This document shows positions 1-6,226 of a DNA stretch of 12,340 nucleotides, piece by piece (within the stretch, counting starts at the first letter, position 1; each line of letters opens with the position of its first letter). Source of the stretch: Oscillospiraceae bacterium (GTDB taxonomy: Bacteria > Bacillota_A > Clostridia > Oscillospirales > Oscillospiraceae); the NCBI GenBank assembly GCA_017537045.1, contig JAFYLN010000204.1:1-12340 (forward strand), read 5' to 3'. The notes below the pieces were generated by a model that saw only the letters and a program-made list of their open reading frames with translations, ran no database searches and was not told the DNA's origin. Made by a program: the position numbers and the translations under genes.

Positions 1-360
1 ACCGAGGCTGAGTTCTTCTGCTTCGGCACCAACGACCTGACTCAGATGACCTTCGGCTTCTCCCGTGACGATGCAGGCAAGTTCCTGAACGCCTACTACG
101 AGTCCAAGATCTACGAGAACGATCCCTTCGCCAAGCTGGATCAGAACGGCGTCGGCAAGCTGATGGAGATGGCTGTCTCCAAGTCCAAGGACACCGGCCG
201 CAAGCTGCACTACGGCATCTGCGGCGAGCACGGCGGCGACCCTGTCTCCGTTGAGTTCTGCCACAAGATCGGCCTGGACTACGTCTCCTGCTCCCCCTTC
301 CGCGTGCCCATCGCAAGACTGGCCGCCGCTCAGGCTGCTATCAAGGATGGCAGGAACTAA
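1..360 (+). CDS. ppdK: Pyruvate, phosphate dikinase, C-terminal end (partial)
   Basis: This is the last 119 residues of pyruvate phosphate dikinase, a cytoplasmic enzyme that interconverts pyruvate, ATP and phosphate with phosphoenolpyruvate, AMP and pyrophosphate. The reading frame is open from the first base, so the gene starts left of the window. The visible part belongs to the PEP/pyruvate-binding TIM-barrel domain. It carries the family signature FGTNDLTQM (fragment residues 8-16) and the catalytic cysteine in [10 protein letters not shown] (cysteine at fragment residue 74), followed by about 45 residues, which matches the normal distance from this cysteine to the C-terminus. Codon use is strongly GC-ending, unlike the genes that follow. 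The gene looks intact at its 3' end and is followed by an intrinsic terminator, so it is probably ordinary core metabolism bordering an acquired region. Confidence 0.97.
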   Translation, partial: TEAEFFCFGTNDLTQMTFGFSRDDAGKFLNAYYESKIYENDPFAKLDQNGVGKLMEMAVSKSKDTGRKLHYGICGEHGGDPVSVEFCHKIGLDYVSCSPFRVPIARLAAAQAAIKDGRN

Positions 361-362
361 GT

Positions 363-485
363 GATTACCAGAAATTCGGGACTTTCACAGTAACGGTCGA
401 GGATGCGAAAGAGTACCTCTACTCCTTCTCCACCCGCCGCAGAGTGTATAAGTTCCAGGATATTCAGGTAAATCTCTATATCTAA
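363..485 (+). pseudogene. Orphan reading-frame tail after ppdK, no start codon
   Basis: One frame stays open for about 40 codons directly after the ppdK stop and ends in TAA at 483-485. It would read DYQKFGTFTVTVEDAKEYLY and on to a basic STRRRVYK stretch. The codons are GC-ending like those of ppdK, which suggests real protein-coding descent. No ATG, GTG or TTG and no ribosome binding site opens this frame; upstream it runs back into ppdK in a different frame. It may be the 3' remnant of a gene whose front was deleted. It could also be chance. I do not recognise the protein. Confidence 0.25.
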
Positions 486-490
486 CATCT

Positions 491-524
491 ATGCCCCGGT
501 TCATCACGAACCGGGGCATTTTTT
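491..524 (+). terminator. Intrinsic terminator of ppdK
   Basis: A perfect 12-bp stem (ATGCCCCGGTTC at 491-502 and GAACCGGGGCAT at 508-519) with a five-base loop is followed by a run of T at 519-524. This is a classic Rho-independent terminator for plus-strand transcription. The reverse direction lacks a T run, so it should not stop the minus-strand gene that approaches from the right. Confidence 0.93.
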
Positions 525-708
525 CGGCTGGGAAAACCTCTTTAATTGGGTTCTATGTCAACAGTTGGGGTAGAACCTTCATTATTTACAAATTATCCCG
601 AACTAGTAGTCAGCACCACCGGCACTGTTCGAAGGAAACCGAAGTTCCAGTCCTGATAAGCGCCTCTAAGAAACCATATACCTGTACAGGTTTACACAAA
701 TTGCTGAT
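525..708. other. Noncoding gap between ppdK terminator and solenoid gene end
   Basis: No gene is seen here. Two small symmetric elements are visible: an inverted repeat GGTTCTA (549-555) / TAGAACC (571-577) with a 15-base loop, and a perfect 12-bp palindrome ACCTGTACAGGT (680-691) just past the stop of the minus-strand gene. Neither has a T run suited to ending minus-strand transcription, so the terminator of the solenoid gene is not obvious. Confidence 0.5.
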
Positions 709-3579
709 TTATGCTTCCTCAGGTGGCTCCCCCTTTACCTCGGCACAAACCATCCGGACAACATAGCACGGATCAACATCACACTTTGAGTAAATGTATT
801 CCCTAGTCTTTTCGCTGATACCCTTTGCTTTCCCAATTCGACGCAGAAGCATATTCTTGATATATACGCATTCAGTATCAATTAAGCTCAACAAACGACG
901 GTTTACAATTATCTCATTTTCAGGATTTCTTGCCAGTGTCAGTAAAATCCTTGCGGCAATACAGCGAATATCCAGGTTCTCCGAGTTTAACCATTGCAGT
1001 ACATTCTGTAAAACAATGCCTTCAATCCGCTGCGGAAATGTTACATTAGCAGTAACCTCCAAGTATTTATCGATCATCTGGGCAACCGAAATTGTAGTAG
1101 CCGTATCGCCTTGGATCAACGGTATCAACTCCAACATATCCGAATATGTATCGATGCCCATGGCAGTGAAAAGAAGCTGCAATCCAATTTTGAGCGAAAT
1201 CCCATCAATATTGGATTCAATAATGGAGGAATCTGCTGACTCAATCTCTGTTCTTTTCTTGTAGATCAAGTCATACACGGAACGATTTCGTTCAAAATGA
1301 TCCGGAAACTTAATAGCAACGCAAATGAGCAGTGCAACAGAATCAAGCTTGATCTGAATGCCTTCCTTGGATTTCGTAATCGTATCCGCTGCGGCAGCTA
1401 CAACAGAGTCTATCAGCGCAGCATCCCACGAATTCTCATGCCACAGAAGAATAGAACGGATTGTTGCGGCATTACGGGTTGCGTATCCGTAGTACACGCC
1501 ACCTGCACCCTGGTGTACATTATTACTGTTGATCTGATCTACATACTGCCGAACGAATCCGGGAAGGTCTTCTTGCTCGGCTTCTGTTGTTTCCAATTTG
1601 TATGTTTTACCATAGAATTCAGGGAAACACTCAGCGACCTTGCGGTCTAGTTCTTCTGTGAGCAAACGATCCTGCTTTCTCAAGATAAACAAGAAAGACA
1701 ATCGATCGTTCATCGCTTTACGATCATCTTCATCATCGATACAAGAAATAATACGCCTGATCAGAGCTTCTGCAGATTCCTTCCGCATTTTCTTGAGATT
1801 GATTCGTTTTGCAACAAAACTGAACAAATCCATATACCATCGCCGGTAATGACGTTCCATGAACATTCCACAGAGTTCAGCCAGTGTATCTTGGGACATA
1901 CGATACGCCACACCTTCGAGACCCTTAAAAATCGTGTAACCGATTGAAAGAGCATGTGATTCATTCTCTACAAAAGCCTTGATTTCTCCGATGATAAGTT
2001 CCTCGTATCTCTTGAAATCCTTATCATTTAGGTAGTAACTTAATGCACCAAATCCACGCAGTTGGCTGACAAAACGTCTATGGGGAAGCGGGTGATTACT
2101 GCAAAAATCCATTATTTCAGCGGCATCTATTGCGCTCATCTGATTCAGCAATTCTGGAAAAGAATCTCTCAGCTTATCAAACTCCTTTTCCTTCCCATCA
2201 AAAATAGCCAGCTGAAGAAGTCTTTTTCTTAGATGCCAATCACTGAATTTACAACTGAGATAAAAGATAAAATCTTTTATCTTCTCGTAAATGAGAAGAA
2301 TGTGTGTTAGTGATCCATTGTACATAGCAATCACAAAGGAACTTGCCAAAAGATTACCATATTGCTCGTAACTTCCTCCCAGAGTAACAGTATAAGGAGA
2401 TTCTATTTTATTCTTATACAGTTCCTCCACGATTTTTCCATACAGAGACTCGTGGATACGATCTATAAGAGGATAGTACAACTCTTCCTCACTGTCAGTA
2501 AGCTCTTTTTGGGCTTCGGGTTGTGGGTAGAAGATGTTTTTAGTGTTATTCAGTGCAATTTGCTGATTGCGCAAATCGACCAGAATATCCTTGATTACCC
2601 ATGCCGGTTGCTTTGTTTCTTTTGCCAGCTTTAGCGCACTTTCAAGATATTCAACACATTTTTGTAGATCACCCAAGAAATAAGCCTGTATCGCTTGCCA
2701 GCGGATCTGAACAACCGAGAAATGTTCATCTGTTTGATTTTTCTGCAGGTCATCCAAATACATTGATACATTGAACTGTTTAATGGATTTACCTTCAAAC
2801 AGGATCGGAAGGAACTGTGAACACCAGTCATCAATATCTCCACTTTTTTCCTCTTCATCAGGAAAACGCCGAAATGTATAGCCCAAAGCAAACCTCAGAA
2901 GATAGGCACTGGTTCTGTCTATATTTTTCAAGACCGCCTTTGGCATCGTCTTGAGCTGTAGTGGCTCTGTTTCAGCAACATCAATATGTTGAACCTCGTT
3001 TATTGGATTTTCCTGTTTCCAAAGCAATCTGCCCTTGCAGTAATGGTGATAGGTCGCAGTGATATCATCAATGAGATCCCGACAGCCATTTTGAATCAGC
3101 TCATCGAACTTAGAAATAGTTTTACTCTTGGCAAACTGAGCACCCATTAGGCTCTGCTGTAAGGCGGTCTGCTCTTTCTGGGTCTCATCGCAAAAATAGT
3201 ATAATGCCTTAATATTGTTCTTTTTTACAGTATCGATCTCCTTTTGAACACCCGGTGTTACACCGTCAGCATTATCAATCAGGAATATGCAGATATCACT
3301 ATCTTCCAATGCAAAAACATAATGGGAACCGGCAGGCATGGATGCGGCACCTTCGCCCTCGAACAAGTACACATTAGCCAGGCCTGTATCTTCGATAGCC
3401 TTTTTCAGTTCTGCTCGGACATGATCATATTTTCCTTTATCCCCACAAATGGAACTGATAAAGACCTCAATTTTACGTCCTGGTTGTAACGAAGGTAATA
3501 CAGGCGCTTCAGGCTTATCTGTATATTCCCAGGCAACTCCGCCGAACGGAGTGCTAATTTCTGTTACTCTAATACCCAT
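709..3579 (-). CDS. DUF4062-like N-terminal domain fused to a long helical solenoid; candidate defence protein
   Basis: The protein has 956 residues. Residues about 36-175 form an alpha/beta domain with KIEVFISSICGD near 36-47, a SDICIFLI strand at 94-101, and VQKEI at 111-115 placed before the last strand (ALYYF). This order (F-[IV]-SS start, S-D strand, acidic residue in a helix before a final strand) resembles DUF4062 and the nucleoside 2-deoxyribosyltransferase/TIR-like fold, where an equivalent Glu is catalytic; Glu114 is the candidate here. Residues about 200-956 look all-helical, with HEAT-like units near the C-terminus. I see no Walker A motif, so it is not an obvious STAND NTPase. 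The start chosen is the ATG at 3579, with GGGAGG at 3585-3590 six bases upstream. A GTG 14 codons earlier lacks such a site. It is a lone gene beside AbiE, which suggests phage defence, but this is inference; function is unknown. Confidence 0.8.
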   Translation of the reverse strand: MGIRVTEISTPFGGVAWEYTDKPEAPVLPSLQPGRKIEVFISSICGDKGKYDHVRAELKKAIEDTGLANVYLFEGEGAASMPAGSHYVFALEDSDICIFLIDNADGVTPGVQKEIDTVKKNNIKALYYFCDETQKEQTALQQSLMGAQFAKSKTISKFDELIQNGCRDLIDDITATYHHYCKGRLLWKQENPINEVQHIDVAETEPLQLKTMPKAVLKNIDRTSAYLLRFALGYTFRRFPDEEEKSGDIDDWCSQFLPILFEGKSIKQFNVSMYLDDLQKNQTDEHFSVVQIRWQAIQAYFLGDLQKCVEYLESALKLAKETKQPAWVIKDILVDLRNQQIALNNTKNIFYPQPEAQKELTDSEEELYYPLIDRIHESLYGKIVEELYKNKIESPYTVTLGGSYEQYGNLLASSFVIAMYNGSLTHILLIYEKIKDFIFYLSCKFSDWHLRKRLLQLAIFDGKEKEFDKLRDSFPELLNQMSAIDAAEIMDFCSNHPLPHRRFVSQLRGFGALSYYLNDKDFKRYEELIIGEIKAFVENESHALSIGYTIFKGLEGVAYRMSQDTLAELCGMFMERHYRRWYMDLFSFVAKRINLKKMRKESAEALIRRIISCIDDEDDRKAMNDRLSFLFILRKQDRLLTEELDRKVAECFPEFYGKTYKLETTEAEQEDLPGFVRQYVDQINSNNVHQGAGGVYYGYATRNAATIRSILLWHENSWDAALIDSVVAAAADTITKSKEGIQIKLDSVALLICVAIKFPDHFERNRSVYDLIYKKRTEIESADSSIIESNIDGISLKIGLQLLFTAMGIDTYSDMLELIPLIQGDTATTISVAQMIDKYLEVTANVTFPQRIEGIVLQNVLQWLNSENLDIRCIAARILLTLARNPENEIIVNRRLLSLIDTECVYIKNMLLRRIGKAKGISEKTREYIYSKCDVDPCYVVRMVCAEVKGEPPEEA

Positions 3580-3697
3580 AACAACCTCCCAGTTTTTCTC
3601 TATGCAGCCATTCTTTATCACTCTTTCCCTAGGCTGATAGAAAACATTTCAAAATCTCGCTATATTAGACCTTAAAGTGGATAATTATATAACAAAC

Positions 3698-3726
3698 ATT
3701 ATATATCCATGAATGATTTGAGTCAA
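3698..3726 (-). promoter_or_regulatory. Promoter of the solenoid gene
   Basis: On the minus strand TTGACT (3726-3721) and TATAAT (3703-3698) are separated by exactly 17 bp, a near-consensus housekeeping promoter. Transcription would begin near 3691, giving a leader of roughly 110 bases before the ATG at 3579. Confidence 0.75.
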
Positions 3727-3758
3727 TATTACATACTGAAGATTCAGGTTTTCAGCAC

Positions 3759-3836
3759 AGGGGGCTGGAATGATCTCTGGCAACCTGCTCTTGTGGGAGT
3801 CAAGAGGCGATGCTTGTTGATCAACATCCACCCCCT
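3759..3836. repeat. Imperfect long stem with nested hairpins
   Basis: AGGGGG at 3759-3764 and TGGA at 3766-3769 pair with TCCACCCCCT at 3827-3836, a 10-bp stem with one bulged C. Inside are a hairpin CTCTTG (3788-3793) / CAAGAG (3801-3806) and a perfect 12-bp palindrome TGTTGATCAACA (3815-3826). No gene lies nearby in plus orientation, so a structured RNA or a mobile-element end is possible. No known family is recognised. Confidence 0.35.
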
Positions 3837-3896
3837 TTGAGTACAGCTAAACTGCTGCTACTTATCTTACACAACGCAAAAGGCAATAAAAATGTG

Positions 3897-4018
3897 ATTG
3901 CGAAACACCAAAACCCCAATAAAAGTGTGATGAGTAATCCCAACACCCAAACTTCATGCCCCGGTGTATCGGAACCGGGGTGTATTTTGTGCCGTAGAGA
4001 ATGGCGGTGTTTCGCAAT
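3897..4018. repeat. Perfect 13-bp inverted repeat enclosing a GC-rich hairpin
   Basis: ATTGCGAAACACC (3897-3909) and GGTGTTTCGCAAT (4006-4018) are exact reverse complements, 96 bases apart. They enclose the GC-rich stem at 3956-3983. The symmetry suggests a small nonautonomous repeat element or a structured transcript rather than a gene. Short frames through here in several directions show no ribosome binding sites and no recognisable protein. Confidence 0.45.
3956..3988 (+). terminator. Terminator-like GC-rich hairpin
   Basis: CCCCGGT (3959-3965) pairs with ACCGGGG (3974-3980) around an eight-base loop; G-U and A-U pairs extend it to about 10 bp. ATTTT follows at 3984-3988. The stem closely resembles the ppdK terminator, though flanking sequence differs. 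No plus-strand gene feeds into it, so it may be a relic or part of the larger inverted repeat around it. Confidence 0.45.
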
Positions 4019-4155
4019 TCGGCTTTGTAGCGGTTTCCAGCCACCAGAGCAAAGCTGTACCCGATCCACAATCCGCTGTCGGCTACAAAAGCTAGTTCAA
4101 AACCGAAGCAGAGCACTATCGGTTATTGGCAGTAAATGATCAGTAGAATTTCGGT
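4019..4155. other. Noncoding stretch, nothing recognised
   Basis: This segment lies between the 13-bp inverted repeat and the CTAAT cluster. I see no credible gene, RNA or regulatory site here. Together with its neighbours it makes the roughly 720-base span 3580-4299 gene-free. Confidence 0.4.
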
Positions 4156-4302
4156 TCCTAATTATTTGATGATTAGGATAGAGCCTCTTCCTAATCAGAA
4201 ATCGCCAAAAACAGCCTGATGGAAGCTCTTCCACCAGGCTTGCTAATCATTTTGCTAATAATTTTCTAATCATTATTATAATAATTATCAGGATGATTAT
4301 TA
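4156..4302. repeat. Cluster of CTAATNATT-type short repeats
   Basis: An inverted repeat TCCTAAT (4156-4162) / ATTAGGA (4172-4178) is followed by TCCTAATC at 4189-4196. Three head-to-tail units then follow: CTAATCATTTTG at 4243-4254, CTAATAATTTT at 4255-4265 and CTAATCATTAT at 4266-4276. An opposite-facing GATTATTAGG overlaps the stop of abiEii. The units flank and surround the abiE terminator. They may be protein binding sites or simple AT-rich drift. Confidence 0.4.
4207..4240 (-). terminator. Intrinsic terminator of the abiE operon
   Basis: Read on the minus strand, AGCCTGGTGGAAG (4240-4228) pairs with CTTCCATCAGGCT (4225-4213) through a 13-bp stem that uses one G-U pair, then GTTTTT (4212-4207). 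On the plus strand the G-U pair becomes an A-C mismatch and there is no T run, so the element is directional and fits the end of the toxin gene 60 bases upstream. Confidence 0.9.
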
Positions 4303-5133
4303 GGAAAGCACTCTGCAAATATCTCGCAGAACCTCAAGAATCATCTCGAAAGAGATATCCTTGGCATAGGAGAACTGCTTGCGGTACTTGTCCCACATTA
4401 CTCGGAGCGCAGCACTCTCCGAGATATCCTGGATAATGCCAACCGCATCCGTAATCTGCTCGGTCGTTCCACGATGGGCTGCAGTTGCCTGCATTGCCTG
4501 TGCAAACAAGTTCTTGTCATACTTCTGGGTGGTGGCCAGAATGAAGGCATCGTAGAAATCTCTGGGGCGGGTGTTGAACACTGTCCGCCTCAGGATCGTT
4601 TCCACCTTTTCCGCTAGAACGGTCTCGATGTTGTATGCCAACAGCCGGAACGATTTGCTGTCATCGAAGATCTCGTTGAAGGAGAACTCCACGGCACGGG
4701 GCGTGATCACATCTCCGGTGGATACATCGATGGACAGCGGTGCCAGGATGGTGTCATACCGGGCATCCAGCATGACCCGGTAGCCGCCATAGATGTCATC
4801 CTCTCGAATCGGGCTGATGCTGCCGATGGTGAAGCTGACTTCGTCCTCACTGGGGATAGAACAGATCTGCTCCAATGCAGCCCGGATTGCTTCCGGAGTC
4901 AAGGGCAGATTCTTCAATGTGGTGTCCAGATCCATGGTCGCTCGGTTGTCCAGACCGACGATGGCTGCCACCAGCATCCCACCCTTGAGGACGAACTTCT
5001 CCCGGTACTCAGACTGAGCAAGCCGCACCAGAAGCCGCTCGAACATATAGTTTTGCAGAATCACCTGCGCCGGGATGTTCTTGGTTTTGGCGATATTGCG
5101 GATCTTCGCCTTCAGGCTCATAGCATTACTCAT
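4300..5133 (-). CDS. abiEii: AbiEii-type nucleotidyltransferase toxin
   Basis: This 277-residue protein fits the AbiEii/AbiGii toxin family, DNA-polymerase-beta-like nucleotidyltransferases of type IV (AbiE) toxin-antitoxin systems that arrest growth on phage infection. Visible motifs are FVLKGGML at 47-54, the metal-binding pair RATMDLD with Asp68 and Asp70, a third acidic strand LSIDVSTGD at 133-141, the lysine segment AEKVETILRR at 174-183, and RPRDFYDAFIL at 189-199. All of these key positions look intact. The ATG at 5133 overlaps the antitoxin stop as ATGA, with GGAGG at 5141-5145 seven bases upstream, so the pair is translationally coupled. An internal ATG at codon 5 is less well placed. 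A strong terminator follows. Confidence 0.93.
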   Translation of the reverse strand: MSNAMSLKAKIRNIAKTKNIPAQVILQNYMFERLLVRLAQSEYREKFVLKGGMLVAAIVGLDNRATMDLDTTLKNLPLTPEAIRAALEQICSIPSEDEVSFTIGSISPIREDDIYGGYRVMLDARYDTILAPLSIDVSTGDVITPRAVEFSFNEIFDDSKSFRLLAYNIETVLAEKVETILRRTVFNTRPRDFYDAFILATTQKYDKNLFAQAMQATAAHRGTTEQITDAVGIIQDISESAALRVMWDKYRKQFSYAKDISFEMILEVLRDICRVLS

Positions 5134-5723
5134 AACAGTACCTCCAGATACTGCCTGACCAGATTGGTCAGGCTCATTTTCTTTGCGTAGGTATTCAGTC
5201 TGTTCAGATCCTTTTTAGGGTTGGCGGCATACTGCTTCAATGCGGCCAGAAAAGTCTCTGTTCCCATCTTGTTCCGGCTACGGATAATATCGCAGATCGT
5301 TCGCTCCAGATCATAGCAGGACACTTGATTTCCGAAGGGGGTGGTCAACTTCGTTCGTCCCAACTCAAATAACTCCGGCTTGATGTAGTAAACCTTACAC
5401 TCTTCTCGGAGCACAGGCGACGGTACTCTGTTTGCAGGGGTTGTGATGCTGTGCAGAAACGGTGTTCTGTCCGAAATACCATGGAGGAACAAGGCTGTCT
5501 CGTGGGAGAATACCAGGTTCTCCGTTCTCAGGCTGATTGACAACAGCTCGTCCGGCATATCCTCGACCAGCATATACTGCCCCTGGGCGATCCGCTGAAT
5601 TGTGCCAGCCTTGCATAGCTTGGACAACATCGCCCTTGAGATACCAACAGCCTCCGCCGCCTTGGTCGTAATGATGTTTCTGCCTTGTTCTGAGAGCTGT
5701 TGTAAAAGTTTGTTCTCGTTCAT
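5130..5723 (-). CDS. abiEi: AbiEi-type antitoxin and transcriptional repressor
   Basis: This 197-residue protein has the AbiEi architecture. An N-terminal winged-helix DNA-binding segment lies near residues 8-50 (IITTKAAEAVGISRAMLSKL, then a QGQYML wing), followed by the AbiEi C-terminal antitoxin domain containing FSHETALFLHGISDR (72-86) and the CYDLERTICDIIR segment (136-148). In studied AbiE systems this protein neutralises AbiEii without stable binding and represses its own promoter through inverted repeats. The start used is the ATG at 5723. A GTG three codons earlier lies directly against the AAAGGGG ribosome binding sequence (5733-5739), so it cannot be used efficiently. The downstream toxin gene overlaps by four bases. 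Confidence 0.92.
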   Translation of the reverse strand: MNENKLLQQLSEQGRNIITTKAAEAVGISRAMLSKLCKAGTIQRIAQGQYMLVEDMPDELLSISLRTENLVFSHETALFLHGISDRTPFLHSITTPANRVPSPVLREECKVYYIKPELFELGRTKLTTPFGNQVSCYDLERTICDIIRSRNKMGTETFLAALKQYAANPKKDLNRLNTYAKKMSLTNLVRQYLEVLL

Positions 5724-5740
5724 TGCATTCACCCCTTTGT

Positions 5741-5784
5741 GACAATGATATAAATATTGTATTTAATATTTATATCATTGTCAA
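5741..5784 (-). promoter_or_regulatory. abiE promoter embedded in an 18-bp perfect inverted repeat (operator)
   Basis: GACAATGATATAAATATT (5741-5758) and its exact reverse complement (5765-5782) are separated by six bases. On the minus strand the -35 TTGACA (5784-5779) lies at one arm and the -10 TACAAT (5761-5756) at the centre, with a 17-bp spacer. A repressor bound to the arms would block RNA polymerase. This matches known AbiEi autoregulation; that AbiEi is the ligand here is inferred from position. Confidence 0.88.
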
Positions 5785-5838
5785 TACCTTAATTACAGCA
5801 TCTCAAAGAACCAAAGGTTGTCTGAGTTGAACTGTTTC

Positions 5839-5866
5839 TTGACACTACATTTTTTTGTAGTATAAT
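5839..5866 (+). promoter_or_regulatory. Promoter of the restriction-modification operon with internal operator
   Basis: TTGACA (5839-5844) and TATAAT (5861-5866) are both perfect consensus boxes separated by 16 bp. The spacer is itself a palindrome, ACTACA (5844-5849) six T residues TGTAGT (5856-5861), overlapping both boxes. A protein on this site would exclude RNA polymerase. A second site of identical form lies inside the first gene. Confidence 0.85.
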
Positions 5867-5923
5867 ATAACTGTAAAATATTTTGTTTCATATCAAAATT
5901 TTGTATTGTTAGGAGGTGCTCTA

Positions 5924-6226
5924 ATGGACGACGACTTAATAAATGTACTTGTCTCTGAAGAGTACCTTTTGCTCCGATGGCTTTCGCAGCATACTACACA
6001 AACATGTAGTGTCTCGGTAGTTAAATTTTCGCAAAACGAGCTTGCGCAAGAGTTTGATTGTAGCCCAACCACAATCAACAAGCGAATGCAACTTTTGAAA
6101 AGAATCAACTGCATCGAGCAATACAGAAAAAAAGGCAACTATGTAATAACCGATGTAGGTCAAAAAGTAATTGCCAAGATGGATGAAATAGAATCAATAA
6201 TCGGAGGAACTAAGCAATGCTGTTAA
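5924..6226 (+). CDS. Small winged-helix regulator of the R-M operon
   Basis: This 100-residue protein has a helix-turn-helix near residues 36-62 (FSQNELAQEFDCSPTTINKR then MQLLKRINCI) and a basic wing RKKGNYVIT at 68-76, followed by an amphipathic C-terminal helix. The start is the ATG at 5924 with AGGAGGT at 5911-5917. It is the first gene of the operon and overlaps the methyltransferase start by ten bases. It is probably an autoregulator that delays or limits expression of the restriction enzyme, a role played by C proteins in other systems, though the sequence does not look like the usual C-protein family. The duplicated palindrome around and inside its 5' end supports self-binding. No specific family is recognised. 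Confidence 0.78.
   Translation: MDDDLINVLVSEEYLLLRWLSQHTTQTCSVSVVKFSQNELAQEFDCSPTTINKRMQLLKRINCIEQYRKKGNYVITDVGQKVIAKMDEIESIIGGTKQCC
5993..6010. promoter_or_regulatory. Second operator-like palindrome inside the regulator gene
   Basis: ACTACA (5993-5998), six bases, TGTAGT (6005-6010) repeats exactly the arms and spacing of the palindrome in the promoter. It spans codons 24-29 of the regulator, about 149 bases downstream, about 14 helical turns. It could act as a roadblock or allow DNA looping. Confidence 0.6.

Noticed and set aside
3580..3621. GTG start adding 14 residues to the solenoid protein
   Set aside because: The ATG at 3579 has a strong GGGAGG six bases upstream, while the GTG has none, and the extra residues include the ribosome binding site itself.
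3759..3836. SAM-type riboswitch, suggested by GGCAACC after a G-rich stem
   Set aside because: The later conserved core (GGTGCTAA) and the normal P1 strand are missing, and no methionine or sulphur gene follows.
491..3988. Direct repeat ends of a transposon, from the similar hairpins at 491-519 and 3956-3983
   Set aside because: Only the stem is similar; flanks differ, there is no transposase and no target duplication is seen. Convergent GC-rich terminator stems are the simpler explanation.
3810..4139. Overlapping short open frames on both strands
   Set aside because: They lack ribosome binding sites and overlap one another across the inverted repeats; no protein family is recognisable.
5906..5923. 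TTG start adding six residues to the small regulator
   Set aside because: This segment contains the AGGAGGT ribosome binding site for the ATG at 5924.
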